In this document: positions 1 to 6,891 of the stretch, in pieces
How the letters are laid out: each line of letters starts with the position of its first letter
How positions within the stretch are numbered: the first letter of the stretch is position 1
Assembly (NCBI GenBank): GCA_031384695.1
Contig: JANNAV010000053.1
Span: 1 to 55,060 of the forward strand
Length of the DNA stretch: 55,060 bases
Direction of reading: 5' to 3'
Source of the DNA: JANNAV01 sp031384695
GTDB lineage: Bacteria > Pseudomonadota > Alphaproteobacteria > Rhodobacterales > Rhodobacteraceae
Made by a program: the position numbers and the translations under genes
Notes under the pieces: model-generated
What the model was told of the DNA's origin: nothing
Databases searched by the model: none
Seen by the model: only the letters and a program-made list of their open reading frames with translations

Positions 1-1
1 T

Positions 2-1342
2 TTCAATTCGGGCGGCGCCTTTGCCCAGCCGGAGGGGTTTTTCCCCGATGCCTCGGGCGCGCAGCCGACCAATTACACCAACACCGGCCCGAAGATCGAG
101 TTGCGGGCGGCGCTGGCGGCCAAGGGGCTGGGGGCTGGCGGGCCGAAAAGCCCCATGCTGGCGGCGGCGGCCAACCTGTTGATATTGTTTGGGCGTTTGC
201 GTACCCAGATGGTGGAAATGGAAGCCGTGCCGCTGATGGAATACGTGACGCGTGAGATCGAGACGTTCGAGAAGAACGTGATCTCGGCGGGGATTGATGC
301 GCATGAGGCGCAGGTGGCGAAGTATCTGCTGTGCGGCACGGCGGATGATATCGTGCAGAATATTCCGGGCACCGACCGGCATATCTGGGTGCAATATTCG
401 ATGGTGGCCCGGTTTTTCAACCGGCGCACGTCCGGGGTCGGGTTCTTTCAGGAAGTGGAAAAGGCGCTGCAATCACCGGCGCAGCGGTTTCAACTGCTGG
501 AGATGGCGCTGACCTGTCTGTCATTGGGGTTCGAGGGGCAATATCGCACTTCGGCCAACGGGGCGCTGGAACTGGCCCGCATCCGGGGGATGATTTACGA
601 AAGCCTGCGGCGGGTTTCCAGCCGCCCGGATGACGATATCTCGCCGCATTGGCAGCCGGTGCAGGTGGGTGGGCGGCGGCGGTTTGGCGGCACGCCGCTT
701 TGGGTGATAGGCTCGGTGCTGGGGCTGGGGCTGATGGGGGCTTACTTCGGGCTTTCAATGATGATTTCGGGCGAGGGCAGTTCGGTGTCGCAGCGGCTGT
801 TGTCGCTGCATCCGACATCTTCGGTGTCTTTGGTGCGGGCGGCGGCGTTCACGCCTTTGGAGGTGGATCAGGAGGCGCTGATGACCTCGACCGGACAGTT
901 GGACCGGATCAGGGCCGCCACCGCCACCGAGATCGAGGCGGGGCTGGTCGAGGTGGATGTGAAGGGTGAATTCATCTTTATCCGGGTCAGCAATGCGGCG
1001 CTGTTTGCATCTGGCAAGGCGGATACCAAGGAAGAATTTGACAAGCTGGGCGGGCGGATCACCAAGGTTCTGAACGCCGAACCGGGGCCGGTGTTCATCT
1101 TTGGCTATACCGATAACGTGCCGATGAACGGGCGGGGGCGATTCAAGAACAACCATGATCTGTCACTGGCGCGGGCCGAGTCGGTGAAGGCGGTGCTGGC
1201 CAAGGAAATGACCGACAAGGAGCGTTTCGTGGTGGAAGGCAAGGGCGAGGCCGATCCGATTGGCGACAATGCCACCAAGGACGGCCAGGCGCAGAACCGG
1301 CGGGTCGAGATCATGATCAAGCGGGAAGAGACTTTGCAATGA
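2..1342 (+). CDS. tssL: T6SS inner-membrane protein TssL with C-terminal OmpA domain (5' partial)
   Basis: TssL (DotU/IcmH) anchors the T6SS baseplate to the inner membrane together with TssM. The reading frame is open from base 2, so the start lies outside the window; 446 codons are visible. A cytoplasmic helical DotU-type domain fills about residues 30-215 (for example LLEMALTCLSLGFEGQYR), one membrane segment lies at about 231-253, and an OmpA-like peptidoglycan-binding domain follows from about residue 360 (GYTDN, LSLARAESV, QNRRVEI). This is the 'extended' TssL type, which can hold the cell wall itself. TssJ and TssK, the usual neighbours, are not in the window. The TGA stop overlaps an ATG (ATGA at 1339-1342), the first of three such sites before tssM. 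The TTG at 101 is internal, not a start. Confidence 0.93.
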   Translation, partial: FNSGGAFAQPEGFFPDASGAQPTNYTNTGPKIELRAALAAKGLGAGGPKSPMLAAAANLLILFGRLRTQMVEMEAVPLMEYVTREIETFEKNVISAGIDAHEAQVAKYLLCGTADDIVQNIPGTDRHIWVQYSMVARFFNRRTSGVGFFQEVEKALQSPAQRFQLLEMALTCLSLGFEGQYRTSANGALELARIRGMIYESLRRVSSRPDDDISPHWQPVQVGGRRRFGGTPLWVIGSVLGLGLMGAYFGLSMMISGEGSSVSQRLLSLHPTSSVSLVRAAAFTPLEVDQEALMTSTGQLDRIRAATATEIEAGLVEVDVKGEFIFIRVSNAALFASGKADTKEEFDKLGGRITKVLNAEPGPVFIFGYTDNVPMNGRGRFKNNHDLSLARAESVKAVLAKEMTDKERFVVEGKGEADPIGDNATKDGQAQNRRVEIMIKREETLQ

Positions 1343-1382
1343 AGTGGGTGGCGCAATGAAGTGGGCAGCGCGATGAAGTGGG
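1339..1382 (+). repeat. Three 17-bp tandem copies of the tssM start region
   Basis: Copies of ATGAAGTGGG followed by seven bases begin at 1339, 1356 and 1373; the third copy is partial. The first ATG overlaps the tssL stop (ATGA). It opens a six-codon frame, MKWVAQ, whose TGA overlaps the second ATG. That opens MKWAAR, whose TGA overlaps the third ATG, the start of the long tssM frame (MKWVKR). Since 17 is not a multiple of three, each copy shifts the frame. A purine-rich GGGAAGAG precedes the first copy. The repeat and frames are seen directly; a role in translational coupling is inferred. Confidence 0.9.
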
Positions 1383-4300
1383 TAAAACGGGCGCTGATCC
1401 TGATCGGGTTTCTGGCCTATGCGGCGGTGGTTTGGTTTGCCGGGCCGCTGATCGGCTTTGGCGAGGTGCGGCCGTTTGATTCTGGCTGGGTGCGGTTCTT
1501 CCTGATCCTGATTCTGGCGCTTATCCTGCTGACCTGGGGGCTGATCGCGTTTATCCGGCGGCGGATGGCGCAAAAGCAGTTGGAAAATGCGCTGGTGGTG
1601 GATGCCTCGCCCACCGGCGATGGCAAGGAACTGGCCACGCGGATGCAGGCGGCGCTGGCGACGTTGAAGAAAACCGGCACCTCCAAGACCTATCTTTACG
1701 ATATGCCCTGGTACATCATCATCGGCCCGCCGGGTTCGGGCAAGACCACGGCGCTGATCAATTCCGAGTTGAAGTTTCCGCTGGCGGGGGATCAACAGGG
1801 CGGGTTGCAGGGCTTTGGCGGCACGCGCTATTGCGACTGGTGGTTTGCCGAAGAGGCGATCCTGATTGATACGGCGGGGCGCTATACCACGCAGGACAGC
1901 GATCAGGGGGCGGATTCCGCCTCGTGGAACGCGTTTCTGGCGCTGTTGAAGCGCAACCGGCCAAAGCAGCCGATCAACGGGGTAATCCTCGCCTTTTCAG
2001 TCGCCGACCTGATGAACGCGGGGCCGGAGAAGATCAAGCTGCATGCCGATACCGTGCGGGCGCGGCTGGCGGAGATTCACGAGACGCTGAAGGTGGATTT
2101 CCCGGTTTACGTGATGTTCACCAAGGCTGATCTGATTTCGGGGTTCCGCGAGTATTTCGCATCCTTTTCGGCCAGCCGCCGCAAGAAGGTGTGGGGGGCG
2201 ACGTTTCAGACCGAAAATCGCAAGGAGCAGACCTTTGCCAATGTGCCATCCGAGTATGATCTGCTGGTGGCGCGGCTTTCCGATGAAGTGATTGACCGGC
2301 TGTCGGAGGAGCCCGACGGGGTGAACCGGATCGCGATTTTTGGGCTGCCGGGACAGTTGGCGCTGTTGAAGGACGAGATCGCCGAGTTCCTGAAACAGGT
2401 GTTCGAGCCGACGCGGTACAAGACCAGTGCCATGCTGCGGGGGTTCTATTTCACCTCGGGCACGCAGGAAGGCACGCCGATTGATCAGGTTTTGGGGGCG
2501 ATGGGGCGCAGCTTTGGCGGGCAGGATTCCGCCGGGCTGATGTCGGGCAAGGGCAAAAGCTTTTTCCTGCATGATCTTTTGACCAAGGTGATTTTCGGCG
2601 AGCAGGGTTGGGTTTCCTATGACCGCAAGGTGGTGCGGCGGTCTTCGGTGGTGCGGATTGCGGCGACCAGCCTGATGACGCTGGCGGCGATCGGGTTGCT
2701 GGCGGCATGGGGCTACAGCTATTTCAACAACCGCGAGCTGGTGGCTTCGGCGCAGGCGGCGATGGCGGACTATGAGCTGGCTGCAACGGAAGATTTGCAG
2801 GCGGTGGAGGTGAAGGACACCGATTTCCTGCGGGTGGGCAACCATCTGCAACTGCTGCGCACCATGCCGGTGGGGTTTGAAAGCCCGGTTGAGGATACCG
2901 CCGACTGGACACGCGGCTTTGGCCTGTCGCAGCAGGGCGCTTTGGCGCAGGCGGCGCGCGACAGCTATGCGCAAGGGCTGGAGCGGCTGCTGCGGCCCCG
3001 GCTGGTGCTGCGGGTGGAGGAGCAGTTGCAGGCGTTTGTTTTGGCCAACGAGACGCTGGCCATCTATGAAACCCTGAAAGTTTACAAGCTGTTGGGGGGT
3101 GCCGCCCCCGCACCGCAGGATGACCTGGTGCGCGCATGGTTCCGGCAGGACTGGGAGCAGGTGATGTATCCCGGCATCAATCAGGAACCGGCGCGGATCA
3201 TGCTGGAAAACCATTTGCAGGCGATGCTGGAACTGGATGACACGGTGACGCCTTCGGTGGAGTTGAGCGCCGATCTGGTGAACAAGGCCGAGATTATCCT
3301 CGCGCGGATGAGCATCGCCGATCAGGCTTATTCGCTGATCGTGGCGACGGCGCCGTTTTCGGGCATCCCCGATTTCAATCTGGTAGAGCGACTTGGCCCC
3401 GATGCGCGGGTGGTGTTTGAAACCATCGACGGCAGCGATCTGGGCGATCTGACAATTCCCGCGCTTTATACCTATGAGGGGTTCCACAGCTTTTTCCTCG
3501 ATCAGTTGGCGGATGTGGCCTTGAAGCTGGAAAACGAGGCCTGGGTGATGGGGGCGCAGGCCGAGGCCGCCGATGTGGCCGGGCAATTGAACCGGCTGGG
3601 GCCGCAACTGCTGCAACGTTACCGCGAGGATTTTCTGGCGGCATGGGAATCGGTAATCGAGAACATCAAACTGACGCCGATGGCGGCGGACAAGCCGGCT
3701 TATCTGGCGCTGGCGGCGGCGTCTTCGCGCACCACCTCGCCGATCCTGAAGCTGGTGGAGGGGATTTCGGCGGAAACCCGGCTGACGGTGGCACCGGTGT
3801 CGGAAGGGCTGGAGTTGCCGGGGGTTGAAGCGTTGGGCGGCGAGGCGGGGGCGACAGCCTTGTCGGCGGCGGGCAAGGAGATCGAGGCGTTGATGTTCCG
3901 CAGGGTCAGCGGGCTGCAACGGATCGGGCTTTCGCTGGCGCTGGAGGCGGGCAAATCGCAAAAGCGGGCCGGGGCGGCGGGCAGTGGCGGGGCGGCGGCG
4001 CCGGTTATTCCGGGCGCCGACATCGAGGCGCAGTTTGCCGAGTATCACGCGCTGTTGGTGGGCGAGCCGGGGGCGCGGCCGATTGATGCGCTGCTGGCCA
4101 GTTTCGATGCGATCCAGCAGGGGCTGGTGATTGCGGCCGGGTTCAATCAGGCCGAGGCGGCAGCGCAGATGCCCGTCTTGATCGGGCAGTTGCGCACGGC
4201 GGCCTCGCGGTTGCCGCCCGAGTTAAGCCGGATGGTGGGGCAGGCGGTGAAGGATTTCGAAGGCGACGCGGCCTCGACCACCATCGCGCAGATCAATCAG

Positions 4301-4978
4301 GAACTGACCACGCAGGTTGCCACCATCTGCGAACAGGTGGTCAGCGACCGCTATCCGTTCTCGAAAAGTCCGTCGCGGCAGGTGCCGCTTTCGGAGTTCG
4401 CGCAACTGTTTGCTCCCGACGGGGTGCTGGATCGGTTTTTCAACGCCAATCTGGCGGTTTACGCCAATATGGGGGCAGGCGATTGGACATGGCGCGACGA
4501 CAGCCCGCTGGCCGACCGGCTGAGCCTGCAAACGCTGCGGCAATTTCAGCGAGCGGCGCGGATCCGGGATGCGTTCTTTCCGGGGCAGGCGCCGACGGTG
4601 GCGCTTGAGATCACGGTGAACCAGACGGCGGCGCATGACCGGATCAAGACCTCGCTTCTGGTGGTGGATGATCAGCCGATCCAGATGCGCAAGGTGGGCA
4701 ACACACCGGTGACGATCACCTGGCCGGGGGGCGGTGGCAACACGTCGCTGCAACTGCTACCCGAGATGAACGGCCGCGAAAGCCAGTTGCTGTTTCAAGG
4801 GCCATGGGCGTTTCTGGAATTTCTGCGCGAGGGCAATCCGCGGCAGGTGGGCGATGTGATGCAGGTGAATTACGTCGTCGGCGGGCGCAATATCACCTAC
4901 GAGATCCGGGTCAATTCGCTGGTGAACCCGTTCAACATGTCGGAACTGCGCGAGTTCCGCTGCCCCACAGGGCTATGA
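1373..4978 (+). CDS. tssM: T6SS membrane core protein TssM (IcmF family)
   Basis: TssM spans the inner membrane and forms the T6SS trans-envelope core with TssL and TssJ. The 1,201-residue length fits the family. Two N-terminal membrane segments (about residues 6-28 and 38-60) are followed by a cytoplasmic GTPase-like domain with Walker A GPPGSGKTT near residue 118 and DTAGRY near 165. A third membrane segment (about 425-450) leads to a large periplasmic part with the IcmF-related and C-terminal beta domains. The ATG at 1373 is chosen because it is the third member of the tandem ATGA cascade and begins directly before the first membrane segment; an in-frame GTG at 1361 is the alternative. The intact Walker A suggests nucleotide binding, which not all TssM proteins keep. 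Confidence 0.95.
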   Translation: MKWVKRALILIGFLAYAAVVWFAGPLIGFGEVRPFDSGWVRFFLILILALILLTWGLIAFIRRRMAQKQLENALVVDASPTGDGKELATRMQAALATLKKTGTSKTYLYDMPWYIIIGPPGSGKTTALINSELKFPLAGDQQGGLQGFGGTRYCDWWFAEEAILIDTAGRYTTQDSDQGADSASWNAFLALLKRNRPKQPINGVILAFSVADLMNAGPEKIKLHADTVRARLAEIHETLKVDFPVYVMFTKADLISGFREYFASFSASRRKKVWGATFQTENRKEQTFANVPSEYDLLVARLSDEVIDRLSEEPDGVNRIAIFGLPGQLALLKDEIAEFLKQVFEPTRYKTSAMLRGFYFTSGTQEGTPIDQVLGAMGRSFGGQDSAGLMSGKGKSFFLHDLLTKVIFGEQGWVSYDRKVVRRSSVVRIAATSLMTLAAIGLLAAWGYSYFNNRELVASAQAAMADYELAATEDLQAVEVKDTDFLRVGNHLQLLRTMPVGFESPVEDTADWTRGFGLSQQGALAQAARDSYAQGLERLLRPRLVLRVEEQLQAFVLANETLAIYETLKVYKLLGGAAPAPQDDLVRAWFRQDWEQVMYPGINQEPARIMLENHLQAMLELDDTVTPSVELSADLVNKAEIILARMSIADQAYSLIVATAPFSGIPDFNLVERLGPDARVVFETIDGSDLGDLTIPALYTYEGFHSFFLDQLADVALKLENEAWVMGAQAEAADVAGQLNRLGPQLLQRYREDFLAAWESVIENIKLTPMAADKPAYLALAAASSRTTSPILKLVEGISAETRLTVAPVSEGLELPGVEALGGEAGATALSAAGKEIEALMFRRVSGLQRIGLSLALEAGKSQKRAGAAGSGGAAAPVIPGADIEAQFAEYHALLVGEPGARPIDALLASFDAIQQGLVIAAGFNQAEAAAQMPVLIGQLRTAASRLPPELSRMVGQAVKDFEGDAASTTIAQINQELTTQVATICEQVVSDRYPFSKSPSRQVPLSEFAQLFAPDGVLDRFFNANLAVYANMGAGDWTWRDDSPLADRLSLQTLRQFQRAARIRDAFFPGQAPTVALEITVNQTAAHDRIKTSLLVVDDQPIQMRKVGNTPVTITWPGGGGNTSLQLLPEMNGRESQLLFQGPWAFLEFLREGNPRQVGDVMQVNYVVGGRNITYEIRVNSLVNPFNMSELREFRCPTGL

Positions 4979-4994
4979 AAATGGGTCTTTGACG

Positions 4995-5951
4995 ATGGCC
5001 TTGGCGGTTTATGGCAAGCACCGCGCCAAGGGCGATTTTCTGGAACATGGGCTGCCCGGGGCGTTGAAGCCGTTGCTGGAAGGTTGGCTGGATGCGGTGC
5101 TGGCCGAGGCGCAGACGGCGCTGGGGGCGGAGTGGGACAGGGTTTGGCGGCAGGCGCCGATGCTGCGGTTCTGGATTGGCGAAGGCGTCTGGGGTGGGCC
5201 GGTGGCGGGGGTAATGGCGGCAAGCCAGGATCGGGTGGGGCGGCGGTTTCCGCTGGTGATGCTGGCGCTGGGCGGGGTGCTGCCGCCGGTGATCGACCCG
5301 GATCAAGGCTGGTATGACGCGGCCTGTGTGCATCTGGTGGCGCAACTGGCGCTGGCCGATATCGCCGGGCCAGCGGCTTTGCTGGCGGCTGCGCCGGAGC
5401 CTGCGGGGGGTGAAGCAAGCCCCGGACCGCGCGATTTCTGGGCGGTTCGTCCGGGGCCACTGGTGGCGGAACTGCTGGCCGATATCACCCTGACCGATCA
5501 CCGCCGCGCCTGTGAGACGCGCAGCTATTGGTGGGTGGCAGGGATGTCCGACGCCGAAGTGCCGGTGGTGTTCGCGGAGGATCCGGAGCCCGCCGACCCG
5601 GAGCCTGAAGTGGCCGATGAAGTGGAGCCCGAGCTGGAGGCTGCAGAGATGGAGCCGGGCGAGGCGATGGCCGAACCCCTGCCCGAAGCGGCGGTTTGGG
5701 CGGTATCAGAGCCTGTTCTGGCGGCGGAACCCGAAGCCGACGCCTCGCCCTTTGATCCGCCTGCGGGCGGCTACGGCTTGTTTCAGCCGCCCGAACCCGG
5801 TGATTTCACCGAGCCGGTGTTGCCGGATTTGCCAGCCGCCCTGCCGGTTCAGGCACCGCGACAGTTATGGTCGCAGGTATGGGCGGGGCCGGGATTGCCT
5901 TCTGGCGAGGTGCTGGCGTGGTTTTTCCGGGGCCATACGGGGGATGCATGA
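4995..5951 (+). CDS. tagF: T6SS accessory protein TagF (ImpM family)
   Basis: TagF proteins are cytoplasmic modulators of T6SS activity; in Pseudomonas and Agrobacterium they restrain assembly through the FHA protein. The TagF fold is seen in residues 1-180 (YGKHRAKGDFLEHGLP near the start, and WIGEGVWGGPVAGVMAAS). Residues about 190-290 form an acidic, Ala/Pro/Glu-rich tail ending in a short Trp-containing segment, which lengthens the protein to 318 residues. The ATG at 4995 is preferred; TTG at 4989 is in frame. Both follow a five-codon mini-ORF (ATG at 4975 overlapping the tssM stop, TGA at 4990-4992). It is followed by pppA, so kinase, phosphatase, FHA and TagF functions are all present in the locus. 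Confidence 0.85.
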   Translation: MALAVYGKHRAKGDFLEHGLPGALKPLLEGWLDAVLAEAQTALGAEWDRVWRQAPMLRFWIGEGVWGGPVAGVMAASQDRVGRRFPLVMLALGGVLPPVIDPDQGWYDAACVHLVAQLALADIAGPAALLAAAPEPAGGEASPGPRDFWAVRPGPLVAELLADITLTDHRRACETRSYWWVAGMSDAEVPVVFAEDPEPADPEPEVADEVEPELEAAEMEPGEAMAEPLPEAAVWAVSEPVLAAEPEADASPFDPPAGGYGLFQPPEPGDFTEPVLPDLPAALPVQAPRQLWSQVWAGPGLPSGEVLAWFFRGHTGDA

Positions 5952-6069
5952 GGGCGATGCTTGATTTGTTACACGGAATGGCAGAGTTTCGGCGCAGATT
6001 ACAACGCACTGGCCACAGGCGGTGCTTTGCGCCTAAACTACGGTTAAAAAGCAATTTGCGGGAGGATGG

Positions 6070-6888
6070 ATGATCGAGGCTCCATTTCTGTTTGAAACCG
6101 GTGCCGCCTCGGACACCGGCAAAGTGCGCAATCACAACGAAGACAGTTTCGTGGCGATCCCTGATGCGGGGGTCTGGGTGGTGGCGGATGGCATGGGAGG
6201 CCATCAGGCCGGCGATTTCGCTAGCCGGTCGATCGTGGAAAGTGCGGCCAGCGTCGGGCGGGCGGTTTCGGCCCCCGACTTGCAGGCGCGGTTCATGGAC
6301 AGGATCATGCGGGCACATCAGACCATTCAGGCGCAATCGGCGCGGCTGAACGGGGCGACCGTGGGGGCGACGCTGGTGGCGCTGTTGTCGTTCGACCGGC
6401 ACTTTGCCTGTATCTGGTCGGGGGACAGCCGGATTTACCTGCTGCGCGAAGGCCAGTTCATTCAGGTGACTGTGGATCATACCGAGGTGAACGAGTTGCT
6501 GCGCACCGGCAGCATCACCCCCGAGCAGGCAGAAACCTGGCCGCGCAAGAACGTGATCACAAGGGCGATTGGCGTGCATGACCGGCCAATGACGGATGAG
6601 CGGTCGGGCGTTCTGGCGGATGGCGATGTGTTCCTCTTGTGTTCGGACGGGTTAACGGAACATGTGCATGATCACGAGATGGCCGATACTGTCAGCCGGC
6701 TTGACGCGCAGGAGGCGTGCGACGCGCTGGTCGAGTTGACGCTTTCGCGGGGGGCGAAGGATAATGTGACGGTGGTGGTGGTGCGCTGTCGCGACCGGAT
6801 GACGGCGCAGAAATCGCCGCAAACCGGCCCGGCGCCGCTGGGGTATCACGCGGGCAAAGACGGCGATGAATGGCATGTGGGCAACTGA
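6070..6888 (+). CDS. pppA: T6SS PP2C-family protein phosphatase PppA
   Basis: A 272-residue PP2C (PPM) phosphatase that removes phosphate from the FHA protein and so turns T6SS assembly down. Metal-binding and catalytic motifs are intact: RNHNEDS near residue 20, DGMGGH near 40, SGDSRIYLLREG near 117, CSDGLTEHV near 193 and DNVTVVVVR near 233. A strong GGGAGG ribosome site lies just upstream and selects the ATG at 6070; the ATG at 6065 is out of frame. There is no membrane segment, so the enzyme is cytoplasmic. Three bases separate it from ppkA, which fits a kinase-phosphatase pair translated together. Confidence 0.93.
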   Translation: MIEAPFLFETGAASDTGKVRNHNEDSFVAIPDAGVWVVADGMGGHQAGDFASRSIVESAASVGRAVSAPDLQARFMDRIMRAHQTIQAQSARLNGATVGATLVALLSFDRHFACIWSGDSRIYLLREGQFIQVTVDHTEVNELLRTGSITPEQAETWPRKNVITRAIGVHDRPMTDERSGVLADGDVFLLCSDGLTEHVHDHEMADTVSRLDAQEACDALVELTLSRGAKDNVTVVVVRCRDRMTAQKSPQTGPAPLGYHAGKDGDEWHVGN

Positions 6889-6891
6889 CAA

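Noticed and set aside
1997..4048. 683-codon open frame on the minus strand inside tssM
   Set aside because: It is opposite a clear family member and its product is Arg/His/Pro-rich without domains; long antisense frames are expected in DNA with GC-rich third codon positions.
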